From assembly GCA_008711295.1 (NCBI GenBank), contig VUYV01000003.1, positions 11,786,032 through 11,850,031 of the forward strand: DNA of 64,000 nt, in the 5' to 3' direction. This DNA comes from Anarhynchus alexandrinus. Its lineage: Eukaryota > Chordata > Aves > Charadriiformes > Charadriidae. A model generated the notes under the pieces. It was not told the DNA's origin. It saw only the letters and a program-made list of their open reading frames with translations, and searched no databases. The position numbers were made by a program, and so were the translations under genes. Position 1 is the first letter of the stretch. The number at the start of each line of letters is the position of its first letter. Of the stretch, positions 35,001 through 50,000 are shown one piece after another.

Positions 35001-38000
35001 TGAAAGGCTTCACGTCTGGCTTGCTTCAAATAGGAGGAGGTCCTGATTTTCTTCAAATTGTGATTTTAAAGTGTTAGGCAATGCTGGTTCGGTTTGCAGG
35101 ACAGGTGATCCTTTACATGTTACTTCATTTTTTCATTTGGTTGCTGGAGAAGAATGAATTTGTGATTAAATGAAATTTAAAAGCAATTACAATCAACCAC
35201 ACCACCAGATGGAGCTTCTTTTCTGCCTTTCCCACTGAAGGTGCTGGAACCGTGGGACTGAATTCACTGGGACTGTGGGACTTAACTGTATTTATAGTCA
35301 ATGAAATAGAAAACTCTCTTTTTTTTTTTTTTTTTTTTTTACTTCTGGTGATGCAGGATTGATCATGCCTGCGTTCATATGTGGCTATTTCAGTGATTTT
35401 TATCTGTATGCTGTTAATGATAGCTATTGTGCCAGTCCTTTGCTTTTGCAGGGTTAGGCTGTGTCATGCAGTCCTGTTTCTTGTTCACGCACTTGAGAGT
35501 TTTCAAGTATAGGCTTACTTGTTAGACTGGTACAGTAATATTAAAGCAGCACATATTTCTGCTCTTTTTTTTTCTGCTGTAAAAATGGTTAACGTTCTTT
35601 AGAAATGCAAATCTCTCTTTGTTCAGACCACTACATAATCTATTTTATTCACTGAAATTCAACTCTGAAGTCTTCTGTTGTGCTTTTAGCAGTATTGTAT
35701 TGTGGTACAGATACCTAATTGCTGGTATATATGTATATCATCTGAAGTTACGATGTTCAGAAGTCGTGAGAATCAATATAAATGACTGTGATAAACATTC
35801 TTTCTCTTACAGGGTATACTTTATCAGGTACCGGGTTTGCTGTCTACTGTCTCAGCTTAGCAATCGAGAACAAACTGTAACTGAGGCAGTCCTGGGGAAC
35901 TGCAAAGACACAGGGTTAAATTTATTCCTTTTTCAGTGTGTTGGAAAACTACACGTTCAAGCAAACAGTTTTTAACATCGAGTTTATACAGCAAGATTAC
36001 GTGGAAAGCCTATTCCCGTGTTTTAACCCAAGCGAAAGAAATGAGTCTGACGTACGAGTTACCTGGCTGTGACTGCTGGACTGAAAAGGTTGCCCTGCTT
36101 TTGCCAGGAGGTGCTAGAACAGGCTACGTTGCACAACTCTATTTTCCCAAAAGACAGGGAGGTATCTGAGCTGATGAGGTCAGGTTATTATTCCATTATG
36201 CCACGTCAAACACAACTGTAAAGACCGGCGGAGGCTTCGCCAGCCGACGTCATGAAGGTCCTTCTGACCAGCCAGCCAATTCTGTTGTCCTAGGAGAGGC
36301 CAAATGAGTTCACACCGCTATTGATTTTGGGTGAGCTACACGCCTTGCTGCTTGTGACAGGGACAAACACAAAAATACAAAACAGAATTAATGTGGGTAC
36401 AAGTTCATGTCATTTTCCATTTTCATGTCTGATTTCCAATGGGCAAAAATATAATGCCTTAGAGGGGAAAGAAATCTAATGCCTTGGCCATCTAATGTTC
36501 ATGGGCTAACAAGTCAAAAAGCTGGTCTAGAAATGCGTGGGTTTGTCATTTATGTTTTATATACTTTCTAGGAGTTCATTTTGGAGAGTATGTCAAGCAT
36601 TTGGAATTTTCGAGTGTCCTTAGTCAAGAGGTAAACATATCTTCTGTCTGAATAAGTTTCCTTACAGAGTTTTAAGAAGACATTGTTTTTTGTTTTCCAG
36701 AGGCAGTCTGCTAGGTGGCAGGGCAGGAGCAAAATTCAGCAATTTAAGACAGACGGCAAGAAAAAAAATTATTTTAATAGCTCAGCAACAGTTTTGGGGG
36801 TAGAATGTCCTTTATATCAAACTACTCTGGATAAGACGGAGCTTTGTTCTCATTGAAGTTCAAAGCAATATACTAGCATAATTTAGGGCAAGAATTTGAT
36901 CCAAATTATAGTTTTCCTAGATTGCTAAATACAAAATATACATAAACATAGAGGGTGTACACGTGAGAACCAGGATCCTAGTGTTCATCAGAAACCTTTG
37001 AAAGAGATGTGGTTCTGCAACTTTCTGGAGATCCACATTAAAGCAAACAAAACCCGTAAAACAAAACCCTTTTCAACTCCCTATGCTGTGAATACATTTT
37101 GAAAGCTGAAACCCTTTTTTCTCACTGATAATCTGAACTTTTCCTTTTCAAAGACTGTCTATTTGGGTTAAATTGTTGAAATGCAACAGTAAGTCTCTCT
37201 GTTAGGATGGCAGCTTGTATGTGGGAGGGCTTTTTATCATAATACGATTTACTGATTAAAAGTCTGATAAATGATTTAAGTTTTTCAGTGTACCACGTGC
37301 ATATAAAAATTTTACATAATAAATATCTTATAAATATCAAAGGTATTAAATCAAATCTTGACACCTCTAAGAGCCACAAGAGCCAAGCAACACTTCTGAA
37401 ATCTTAGGGAACAGAAAGTTTTTGTGCAACATGGTTTTGTCACAGTTAATGCCAAATCCAGTCTGAACTGAGTTCAACCATGTGGAATCTTTTCCATGCA
37501 ACTTCTGCAAAACAGAAAGTAAAAAAAAAAAAAAAAAGATGAATCCTTTGTGCTTGTTACGAAGAATGGGATTGATTCTGTAACAGATGAAGAGAAATCT
37601 CAGACCTACTGAAATAAATTACAAAACTGCAACTTTGAAGAGGTTAGCATTTCACCCAAATGAAGGGACATTTCTTGCCTTATTGCCAAATACTCGGTAT
37701 TAGTAATTGAGAAGGATATTCCACATCATTACAGGAAACACAGCCATTGCTGTAGTTCAGGAAAACTGAATAAATACATTTTCATATATTTCAAGTAATC
37801 TCTATATCCCATAAGGAACATCAGATGCAAGTCTCCTGAGAGAGAAGACAAAATATACAGCAGGCATCTCTAAAAGTGATTGTCTGAGAGACTCAAAGCT
37901 CTAAAGGATTTTGCTTGCTGAGCATCCTGCAGATATCTGGTTTAAATCTTCATATTTAAGATTTGGAAACTAAAGTAATCACTTCCAAATATTTGTTTCC

Positions 38001-41000
38001 ATTTTAGTACATTTTCCATTACAGATCTAATGCATGCCTTTTTGGAGTACAGCTGCTTGGTTCTCCTGCATAAAGAAGAAAATTAGGTCTAATAATCTGA
38101 CTTCTGAATGATTTCTATTCAGATTGTATAGACCCACTGAGTTTTTCATTCAGTGTTTGACTATCCTCACAAACACAGTAAACTGAAATCCTACCCTTAT
38201 CAAAAACACAGAGAAGCTAGAATTTCCCATGAGATAGGAAGTATTTTTTTTTAATAATTGAGAAGGCTATTAATATCCTCCCTACCATTTTTGTACAAGT
38301 AACGTGACTGTTAAAATTGGGATGAAGAACTACATGATTTTCAAAGTGAAGCAAGAAGATCGTTCAGAACGAATGCTGCTAGAATTTGAGAAAAGATGTT
38401 ATTAATTTTGTGTATGAACTGTGATAATCCCTGCATATTTCTAAATCCCTGTAAATTGTTTGATAGTGCTTAGGAGTTATTACTCATTCATGTTTTCTGA
38501 TAAGCTATTGTCATGGGAGATTTTCTTAGAAAATACTTGAGTGGGAAACTGGAGATGTTTGGCATATTTGACCTAGGTACCTCCAGAATTAGAATATTTT
38601 CCTCTTGCACTAACTGGAAAATCTGCTAGTTTTGGGTTTGAAAGTTGAAGCTAATATTAAAAGTGCATAAAAAGCAATGATGAACAGTGCTTGAATGAGC
38701 TTCGGGATTCCATTGTGTGGTTGAGTTGAATCAACAGAATCCCCCAGTTGCTTGACTCCGGGTGTCTGCAAACAAGTATTTTCGTGTTCATTTTGTGTCC
38801 AAATGATGATGAGTATCGATCAAAGCAGCTTGACCAATTTATTAAATTGCACATTGGATAGAGCTCCAACCCCAAACCTCTGATCTAATGGGTTCTGAGG
38901 ACTACATACCCGTGCAATCATAGTGCGGATTGAGAAAGCAACACCATGGATCGCTTCCCAGTGATTTGCACATTCTTTTTTTTTTTAGTGTCATTCAGTA
39001 GTCATCTTAGGATGCAGAAGCTCCTGCAAGGTGTGTGTGTGTTAAATATGGGATGGGGACAAGGTGGGGGGAAATGAAAGAAGAAGGTGCTGTGTTGACC
39101 CTGTGTGTGGTTTTTGACCTTAAACATAACTGGTCAAAGCTCAGGGAATGCAAAAGCCTCCTGGCTGCAAATCTGCTGTCTCTCTTTTACGAGCAAATCC
39201 CTCCGCTTTTATCTCAACATTTTCTTGAATAACCAACGTGGTAAATAGTACTTAGAAGCCTGATACCCTGGTTGTCCCGTTCTTTTAAGAGAATCCATTT
39301 CGAAATACTTGAGAGACAACACTAAATGCCTCCTTAACTAATGTCCGCTGGCATAATTTGTTGCATAGTTGAACATCTGTTGTAAAGGTTTAGCTGATTT
39401 TAACTTACTCCCTTTCAGAATGCTAGCAATCGATTACCGCTAAAAATCTGACTTCCCTTTCTATGCCTTTAATTGCCTGATTTTAATTCTTTTCCTGCAA
39501 TACGGATTCCTGTTGCCTTAACTGCTTTTCCTTAATTTCTGTGAACAGTAGTCCTTTTTGCAGGCCTGTCTCCCAGAGTTATGGAATATGTAAGAAATGC
39601 ATATTAATTGCTACAATATTCCTTAACTTTTATCAATATTTACAGTAAGTTTATTTTTTCACTGTCCCTTATTTTGCTTGAACCTTTGACATTCCTCTGT
39701 AATTTCTAGTAGTCCAAATGGTTTTGCCTTATCAGCAAATGGCACATTTTTTCCCTTTGCCGCTTAACATTTGTTAATGATTTGGCAAGCCGAGAAAGCA
39801 GGCGTTAGTGCAATAAACACCACATGAGGAAGTCAGGGCTGGTTTCTTCATTTCTGTTTTCCTCCCCATAAAATAGATGCTACTTTGAGAAAGTAAAGGG
39901 AGTAGTGTTGTATTTTATCTGAGGAATCTTGGCCATATTGCAAGTACTAAGCACACATCTAAGCAAGTACTACTCACACATCATCTATTCATTTTTCTTC
40001 TTTCCAACTTGGTAATTTGAGGTGCCACAAGCCCCAGATAGGTGGGTCATGAGGTCTCATTTCCAGGCACAGGTAAGAAAGCGGCAGCATTGCAACCTGT
40101 TTTCATCCAAGCCAACGCTGACAGGAGAGTGGCCCAACATTGTCGCCCACTGCTGGTCAGGAGCAATGGTGAAAGCAGGTGAAAGCGGTGCCTTCCCTGC
40201 CAACAGTCGTGCGTGGGAAGAAGACCATCATTCCCCTCCTTCTTGCGCTACATCCCAGACCATGTTTTCCACTAGCACAGCTGGTGCCAGAGAGAACGTT
40301 TGTCCTTCGTTCCTCTTCTTACAATGCTCTAAACTGAACTACTAACAAATGTCGAGTGCACAGCCAGAAGCTAGAGGAGTCTGGCACTTCTAAGTAACTG
40401 TTCGCCGTTCAACTCTTCGGTCAAGGTGTGGTAAGAACATCCTCACAGCAGTGTCTGCTGAGGAAACTGTTTAGTGGTGTTTCGGCTGCTTTGACATTCA
40501 TTCCTCCGCGCGGCCCAGACTGCACACTCAGTTGAACCGCACTGTATTCACTCACGTTGGGAGGCTGCTTTTTGGCAACCTGACTGATGCTAAAAATAAA
40601 ACAAACTATGCAAAACAAACAAAAAAACCCTCTGATAAATCCATAGTGGGAGTGTGTTGCTTCAAGAAAGTAGCCTGTTATTTGCATACACTTTTTAGTG
40701 TCTCTTCCACGAGAAAAAGAATGGAGGGAAGTTTAATAATGGAGTATTTTTGCAATCATCTGTGCAAATTGCCCCCAGACAATAGCAGTCGCATGCACAA
40801 AGTATAGAATTAAGCTTGGAAAATTCTCAGATATGGATCTTGCCATACTAACAAAAGTATTTTGTTATGAGGATATTTTGTTATGAGGATGCTGTTTACT
40901 ACACATCATGCTCAGAAAATAAAACTGAGGAGGATTCTAATTCTCTTTATTTGTTTAAAAGGCAAAGCCTGTATTTTGGTTTTCTTCTTTGGGGTTTTTT

Positions 41001-41250
41001 TTTGTTTTTAAGTGGAAACTTTGGAGGCAGTCTGACCTCCAAAAAGGGTGCGTGTGCACATGCGTGTGCCTCCTGAGCCTTTGCACTTGATTTTCCACAA
41101 GGTACTGCTGGTACCAAGTGTGGGTAAAAAATGGTTAAAGAGATTTGCTTACAAAACAGGTTATATTTTAAAAGGTGTATGCCTCTGGTGTTCCTTTTAC
41201 CTTTGGGGTTTTGAGTTCGGGTCTCAAAGCTTTCCTCTGCAGTTGGGATA
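26031..41250. other. 15-kb interval without recognisable genes
   Basis: I found no exon with a familiar protein signature and no sizeable transposon. Minor items are a 17-bp tandem duplication at 26834-26867, a two-unit ATTCTGTG/ATTCTATG tail-like word at about 30449-30470 that may be a last trace of a CR1, a 22-base poly-T at 35319-35340, a 17-base poly-A at 37521-37537, and a 16-bp tandem duplication at about 40858-40889. Opposed open frames at 31.4-31.75 kb and 33.4-33.65 kb are not supported as genes. Confidence 0.55.
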
Positions 41251-41259
41251 GGTGGGAAC

Positions 41260-41620
41260 CAATTTAAACGTAAAAGCCGGGGGGGGGGCGGGGGGTGTCT
41301 GACAAACGCTGAGCTGCAGGAGATGGACACTGGATGAGGAGCGCGGCACAGGGGCCGGACCCGGCGCTGCCTACCGCGGGGTCGGCGGGGCCGCCGGCGG
41401 CTCAGCCCCGCTCCCGGGGGGCCGCTCCGCTCCCCGTGATGCCAAGCGTGCTGCGGGGCGACGGCCTCTGGGCTTTTTCTTCGGGACACCTCCGATGTGT
41501 GGAAGCCTAAATAACGATGACGATGAAAATAATTAATTATCCAGCGGCGCTTTGCCCCCGGCCTGACTCCGCGGGGCGGAGCGGGCGCGGTGGCGGCGGG
41601 GGGATGGGGATGGGGAAGGG
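41260..41620 (+). promoter_or_regulatory. PPP1R3G: CpG-rich island at the 5' side of PPP1R3G
   Basis: GC and CpG content rise sharply from the G-run at 41279-41296 onward, with GC-box-like blocks such as 'ccgcggggcggagcgggcgc' near 41570. It is about 0.4-0.75 kb ahead of the visible PPP1R3G coding sequence and is the natural promoter candidate. The transcription start is not defined by the sequence. Confidence 0.6.
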
Positions 41621-41785
41621 GATAGGGATGGGGATGGGGGTGGGGACAAGGATGGGGACAGGAATGGGGATGAGGGTGAGAAAAAGGATGGGGATGGGGA
41701 CAAGGATGGGGATGAGGATAGGAATATGGATGGGGGTGAGAATAGGAATATAGATGAGGATGGGAACAGGGACAGGGACAGGCTA
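41601..41785 (+). repeat. G-rich minisatellite with GGGGAT / GGGACA-type units
   Basis: About 185 bases of irregular hexamer-like units ('ggggatggggatggggaagg', 'gacaaggatggggacagg' and so on) run almost purely purine on the plus strand with many G3-G5 runs at short spacing. The composition strongly favours G-quadruplex formation. It lies between the CpG island and the assembly gap at the start of PPP1R3G. Confidence 0.9.
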
Positions 41786-41874
41786 TCCTTGCTCACACCA
41801 TGTGCCTGAAAAGGAGATGCCTGGAGGGAGCGATCCCTGTAATCGCTTCCATGTGCCTCAGCAGAGCCTTTGGC

Positions 41875-42020
41875 NNNNNNNNNNNNNNNNNNNNNNNNNN
41901 NNNNNNNNNNNNNNNNNNNNNNNNNNNNNNNNNNNNNNNNNNNNNNNNNNNNNNNNNNNNNNNNNNNNNNNNNNNNNNNNNNNNNNNNNNNNNNNNNNNN
42001 NNNNNNNNNNNNNNNNNNNN
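41875..42020. other. Assembly gap (146 N) over the PPP1R3G start
   Basis: A run of N between the G-rich minisatellite and very GC-rich coding sequence. The reading frame of PPP1R3G continues into its right edge. In that frame a TAA occurs at 41840-41842 and no ATG follows before the gap. If the gap length is right, the start codon lies inside it. Confidence 0.97.
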
Positions 42021-42898
<878 letters not shown>

Positions 42899-42977
42899 GC
42901 GGGCGCTTCGGTTTTGCCGGCGAGACATGGATGTGCTGTGGCTTGTGGAATCGTTTTCCTGTTTTGGTGGGTTTTTG

Positions 42978-42994
42978 TTTTTTTTTTTTTTTTT
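42978..42994 (+). repeat. Poly-T tract in the PPP1R3G 3' region
   Basis: A run of 17 T residues about 80 bases past the last possible PPP1R3G stop. It is a simple homopolymer and a likely site of sequencing length error. Confidence 0.85.
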
Positions 42995-44060
42995 GGAGAG
43001 AGAGAGAAGGAGACTGAGAAGCGTGCGCTTTGCTTTTCCCCTCTTGAAGTGAATTTTTGAGGTCTTGATTTGGGCTTGACTTCGCTTACCCGATTAGTCA
43101 GCGATGCACGGAGCACTTGTGTGAAAACTTAGCGGCGTGTTCTCTACAGATTTACCGCAGCATCCCAGTTTTCCCATGCTCACATCCATTTCAAAGACAT
43201 AATACTGCGACAGCAATGGTGTGCCTTGTTGTTTTGTTTTTTTTTTTTAATTATTCTTTGAGTTCAATGGACTCCATAACAATACGATTCACTGCTGTGA
43301 TCGCCTGTCAAACTCATGACAGGCTTGCGTGCCCGTCCCACCTTTGCCGTGCCTGTGGCGGCTCTGAACAACAGGCAGTCGTTTTGGGGCTGGATCTGGG
43401 GCTGGACTGGGCTGCTCTGGTTTTTGTCATTCAGCACACTTTGATACGGCTCCCCGCCTTCCCCAGGCTTGTGTGTAGATCCCGCCTGGCTAATAGCAGC
43501 CAACAGGGACTTCTGCAAAAATATTTTTGCTTAAAATAGACTGGTGACTTCTTTTCACACAACTGACAAGTCTAAAACCGGGACAAAGGAGGAGTTAACA
43601 TATTTGCCGATGCTGGGTTTATCAGGAGAACTTCGGTAACACTTTTGAGTAATGCACTGTAAAGTAAAAAATGGTGTCTGTCTCACACACAGTTCAGCGT
43701 TTTCCGATTTGGGGAGCTGATTTGGATGACCTTCTCACTGAGGACTGACAATGCGACATAGAGGGTGTCCTCAGTAATGAATGAAAACAAGTGCCTTAGT
43801 TCAGCTCCCCTTATGTTACATTTTGCACCACATTTCTCAAGTATTTATAATTTATTTGACTTATTTTGCTACATCTTTTTCAGTATTTGTATGTTGTCGG
43901 GAAAGGGGTTTGTGTGCACACCGTTGGACTTCATAGCACTGGACACTTGAAATGATTTCTATAGTCTTCACTCTTGCATTGCAAGCCTAGAGGTTGACTA
44001 CTGCTCGTGTCCCAAGTCCTGAAATTAAGCAAAAAGTACCAATGAAAATGGGTTTGTAAG

Positions 44061-44066
44061 AATAAA
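44061..44066 (+). terminator. PPP1R3G: Candidate PPP1R3G polyadenylation signal (AATAAA)
   Basis: An AATAAA on the sense strand, about 1.2 kb past the PPP1R3G stop. It sits in an A-rich stretch, so it may be chance. Further AATAAA words lie near 47.96 kb and 49.53 kb, and a longer 3' UTR is possible. Confidence 0.3.
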
Positions 44067-47000
44067 AAAAAAGCTTTTAAAAAGTTAAAAAGCTCACCAT
44101 TACAAATCTTTTTTTTTTCTGTATAGCGAAACGTAACGGGATACTACTTCGTTGCGCAGCCTGGTTGTGCCCCTACCCTAAGAGGGGATCAAGCTGTTGG
44201 TGTGCCTCACAATAACCAGGGACCTGCCTGTCCGTAAGTGGCATTTAGGGCTGTAGCTGCAAATGACTGCGGTCCTGCCAGAGCCACAAGGCAGATGGCC
44301 CTGTAAGTACAGGACAGCTCAGTATGCTCTTGTAACAGGCACCTCCTGCAGAGCTGCGATGTGAGGAAGCTTTACTAGCACGGGTGGAAAATAGGCAGGT
44401 TTCGGTTGCATTTTGTTCTGGCTCTTCTGCGGCTTTGACTCTACTTGTTCTATTCTAATACAGTATCTCAAAATTAGGGTTAAGTTTTTTGATGAATAAG
44501 TAGATACGACACTGTCAGAATGCAGAAAATGTTCTGACATGGATGTATGTTCTTCAGCAAGACCTCGGAAGATAATTTTCCTTTTTAAAACAGAGCACAC
44601 TGTGAGTTTTCTCAGGTCTTCATCTCCTCTGAAGATGTAAAACAGTTTAAAGCCCATTATGAGCACTTTAGAAAAATCCGCACCTCTATAAAATTCCCCA
44701 TACTTGAAAATAAGTCTTCAGGTAACCTGCCTCTTGTGAGAGCAGGTACAAAATGGGAGATGGAAGCAGGGCGCTTACTGGGGAAAAGATGTGAAGCAGA
44801 GGGGCCTTCAGACTGAAGTTCCTGCAGTTTTGCTAACACATGCACGGCTTCTGAAACGCAGCCTGCCCTCCCTCCCCCCGAAAAAAACCTGTACATAAAC
44901 CATAGCATGAGAATACGGCCAAATATAAAGAGGGGTTTAATTCCTTCAGAAACCATCTTGCCGTTGGAACGGCACCCAGCTGCACGCGGAGTAATGGTTT
45001 TGAAAATGCAGAGTAAAAGCTCCATGCACGCAAACAGAAAGAAGTTCTTACTGTTGTTTTCCAAGTAAACTGTCGCCAAAAGCATGGAAGGTTTTAAGGA
45101 AGAACAGTGAACTCTACTACTTCCCTACACAAGTTTGTTTTAAAACTATCATGCATTATAGGATTACAGGATATTACATGGAATAATCTGATAGGAATTA
45201 TCCTTTCCTCAGCTCGTTGTGTCAACGAAATAGTGTGCTCTTAAACTGATACGTGATGCTAACAGCATTAAGATTGATTCTTCATTTAAGTATGGTGTAA
45301 TATTTGGGGCTTCCGGAGCCCATTCCTTATTCTGTGTTTTGTTTATTAATTGCTTCAGAGAAGAAGGAAACTTCGCCAAAAAAGGGAGGGGAGGGATCTC
45401 TCCTTAAAGGAGTATCCGTATTCTGAGGGCTGTGTCTGGGCAGAGGCGCAGAGGTGGTGCCTCGCAGAGTCCCAGCTAGATGCCCTTACCCGTAGAGGGC
45501 TAGAAACGTTCTCTGGTACGCTGTAAACTATGGGCAATGGGTGTAAAACACCCCCATCAGAAAACATAACATTTATCTGTTCTCTTCAGATGTGTGATCT
45601 GAAATGCAAAACACAAGAAAGCGTGTGCTGGGACTAAAGAGCAAAACGCGTTTGAACGCTTCAGAAAATTGGTGCCAATCTAAAATCCTGCAAATGGTGA
45701 TAATTAAAGCACAACATTTTTGTGGTTTTATAACAGGTAAAGTGCTTTCATTTATTCTTAAGAATTACTTTTTGTGAAAGAAAAGGGGGGACCTCTCTCA
45801 GACGAGAATCAAAAGTACTCACTTCTTGATAGATAGTACATTTTTGTACTTTTACACTACTATAGAAGCAGAGATTTCCAAAGCAGGTTTCAAAGACTGC
45901 CTACACACAGTTCTCTGTATTTACATAGATGAGGTTCCTGGGAGCTATGGAAATGCAAGGCCTCACCAAAGATTACATCGGACAGCAGTGTAAAAAAATG
46001 AGACCCGGAGCATGTGCGTACCAAATGCTTGCAAGCCCCCATCAGCAAAGCACAGGGCTGCTGCTCGCGGTCGTAGGTTGAGATACGTGGCATAATTGCA
46101 ACTTTATTCTCAACGAAATATATTCAAAATGAAGTAGTTCTAATTCTATAAAATCAAAAGGCCCAATAGAGTTAAACGTTAAGTGAAGCACTCTTCTTGT
46201 TTGGTTGAATTACTGTTAAGGTAGTATTTTGTAAAGATTCAGAGTGTAACTTCTGGAGGATGTGCTCGTAAACACCCTCCCTCCCCTAACTTAAGAAATG
46301 AGAAATCATAAAGTTTTGTTAGCACTCTCGGAGAAACTCCAGCTGCAAAGGTTTTCATTTTATGCAGATTTCTTTTTGTTTTGTTTTGTTGTTTTTTTTT
46401 TTTCCCCCCATGGATTAAGGTCTTAGGGGAGAAATAGCTGCCAAATGGTTTTATAGGTGTATATAAACCCAAAAAGTTTAATATAGTTGAAACTCTAGAG
46501 TGGGTAACTGTGAAGAATATCAAAGTTAAATCTTCCTTAAGCAATTTTTTGCCGCTTACACTTACATTTAAATTCAGATGTAAATGATTCAGACAAGGAC
46601 TCTGAAGCTAAATTTACTTTGGTGTCACGAAGAACTGCAAACTTGCATGCAAACTACTTCTGTTTTATTTAAAGGCGAGGCCTTCAGTCAGTACTTGAAA
46701 AGCCTGGCTTCTGCTCCCATTGGCTTCCCTGGGATTTGGATCCAGCCCAAAGTACTGCGGGGAGGTAGGGGAAGTGGTCGAGGTTTAATTGTCTATGCTG
46801 TAGAGAGTCTTGTGTTACGGGGTTAGGATAACACGGCACCGTGATGAATGTTCGTCTGTCAAGAGTTCAAAATCCGCTGTCTATGTGTGGCGGTAATTAA
46901 ATCACCTTAATTGTTTTTCATGATTCTTTTTAAGAGAGGGAAAATTACTTGCCTTGGATTAGCATATTGCCAAAGACTGGTATAAATATTTATGGGGTGC

Positions 47001-50000
47001 ACTCTTTCAACAGAAAGCCTGTACATTCTTCACAGGTCTCCATAGTTCTCTTACTCTGAACACAGAAGAGTAGTCATTTGAATGCACCACTTACCATCGC
47101 TTCCCCCTCTTGTAAAGCTTCAGTAACAGTAAAAAAGGTAAGTAGTTTAGAAAGCAGCATCTCTTGCAACACATTGATGATATTTAATTTCCCGTGTAAG
47201 CTGCAGAGTCCTTTGAAGGTGCATATGTTTGTGAAACAGGTTTGAGAGTTCCGATTTTTTTCCTCTTATAGTTGTAGAAAATACACAGCGTTGGAAGAAT
47301 TATTGGCTCCTATTTTTTTCCTGCTTCCATATTAAGGGCTCATGCGCTATTCCCATATTCTAAAATACCGAAAAAAGAAAAAGGAAGAATGTAAAGTCTC
47401 AGTAAAAGAGCTACACACCTTCCTTCTTTTTTCATAAAGGTCATCAAGCAAAACGTTCCTCAGAGTATGAAATAATTGTGCCCGTGTTAAGAACAGTGGA
47501 ACAAAGCGATCAGTATACTCCTGACTTGAATAATGCCAGGATTTCACTGTAGATCATGATGGAAAACTCAGGAAAACAGTCAGCGCGCAGCTCTTTCATG
47601 ACTCTGCTTATGTGTACATATGGTCCTTGCCGGGTATCTGGAGAGATGCATTTATGTTGCATTACGGAAAGTAAGTTGAGGGGCTGGTGCTTCTGCATAA
47701 AATTATTCTTCTACCTGCTGATGTTAGAGGGTGAAAGTAATGCTTTTAATGCCTGGAAACTTGGTGAAGTTTTATATAGAAATACCTTTCTAGAAACATG
47801 AGTAATAAGTTAAAATCCTTCTTGACCTATTTCAACATTGTATGCAAAGTGTTCACAAGCAAAGTGTTCACGTGCTACTTCTCTCGGGTTGCTTTCCTCC
47901 AGGACAGCTGTACCTCTGACGTATCTGGGCATTTTGAAACTGAACGTTCAATTGCAATAAAATCTCCTGAGAAATTGTAACACACAACAGAAATGCCTGT
48001 CCTTTAAATAGTTACTAATATTAAACAAATTGTTCTGTTTTTTTTTTGTTTTTTTTTGTTTTTTCTTTTTTAATTTCAGAGCACTGTTTCCAAAGGTCAC
48101 CTGTAAAAATCATGACAAACTTCACTATATGTAAACATTCAAATTTTGGTGCATGCTGCTGAGGTTAATGGTTTGCTAAAATGTTGAGATTGGGAACAGA
48201 CAAACATTTTTAATATAGTACAAAAGTAAGCTTGTTTTGCTAAGACATTGGAGCTTTAGTAAAGATATTTATTGGGCTCCCTTCTATTCTAAGGAAAAAG
48301 GATATACTTTTTATAATAGTGGACGTTGTACATAAGTCATGAGATCATTCCTTTGTGTTTTAACTATTCCTGTTGTTTACACTGCTTTGACAAAATCCAA
48401 CAAAGCTCCTGACAGCGTGCCAAGAGAGAGATTTAATGAGTATTGCAACGTAAACGGAACTGGTGAAGCACAGAAGGTGCAGCCGTAAGAGCACAGCAAC
48501 TCTGAGGCTGGACCACAGTGCCAGCTCTCCCCTACGATGTATCCACCAGGGACGATGAGCGTATGCCAAGTCAAAAGTAAGGACAGGGCAAGTGGATACA
48601 AACATAATCCTCGTCATCCCAGCCTGCAAATATTATTTCTGCGCTGGACTTCCTAAGCTGGATGTGGTTTCTAAGTATTTTCCTTCCGTAGTTTGTAGGG
48701 TTTCAATGATAAAGCATTTGGTAAGCCATGTTTCTATACAGAACGGGGTATGTTATGACAAATTTACTTAGAACGCACATTAGGCAAGGAAAAATTAGTA
48801 TTTCTAGGTATCTTCCAATCACGTACAACTGATACGCACATAACTAACAGTAATGGAGGGTGCACTTACATGTGTGTTGGTGAGAAAAGGAAACATAGAT
48901 CTGTCCAAAAGAGAGAGGGAACGGACTTGTAAAATGCAGTGATTGTGTGGGGTTTGAGTAGTAAATGCTAATACCTCTGCTAGCTTCGCACTTTTGTTAA
49001 CAAGTTAGATGGTATTACCCAGGCTTTTTGGTCCTTAGCAGCAGCAGTTTTCTTACATTACTTCTAATAAGTAATGTATAAATACTGTATGGTAAGCTGA
49101 TGGTTAATTTGCAGTAAGAACTAATTTTTTCTTGACTGAGACAGTGAGCTGTCTTAACCTCTGCACTATATTTTAGGGAGAGAGGGAAATTACAGAGCCT
49201 GATTTTTTTTTTTTTATTTTTCTTGATGGGTCCTCTATGTCGAATGTACACTGAAGGTTACTACTGCTCCTTTGCACGTATAAATAGCTAAAGGAGAGAT
49301 AATCCAAGTGGTAACCTTCAGACAGAAAGTAGGAGCACACGGCATGAATTAGGAGTGCAGTAGTGTATCTACCACCAAAACTTAACATGAGAATTTTCAG
49401 GCATTAATGGAGACGTAATCTCCTTCATGCTTTTGAGGGAATTGATAAGAAATTTCACATTCCCATGACTGCACACCTATATGACAGCATGGACCATCTA
49501 CAGCTGTATTCTTGGTGGAAACTGAACAATAAAGAACTTCACTGGAATTTTGGAAGAAATGATTATGTATGTAAAGGGCCTCTATTTGAAAACAAACATT
49601 TTTTTGTAAACATTGTGAAAAGTTAGATTTAAATAGTAAAAATGTTACTGATGCAGTTGTCCCTCTTTACAAATTAGGACTACACTATTTATAAGGATGT
49701 TTATTTTGTTTCTTGGCATACATTTGCAGATCTTGAATTGGTATGCAGTGCTTGTTCCAGTAATTAAGCTGTTTTAAACAAAGATTTTGCATGTACTGTT
49801 TTAGGGACCAAGTTCCTTAGAGTACAAAACTGGCAGCCCTTCCAAGCCTGTGTCCTCTAAAAGTGTAAGATGTTACTACATTTCTTTGAGTTCACTGGAA
49901 GCTTAAATAGTAATTAAACCTTCCTTCCCCTACACTTTCACCATTAACTAAGCGCACTTAATTATCCAGTTGTGAATATGGAGATTTAAAATACAGAATC

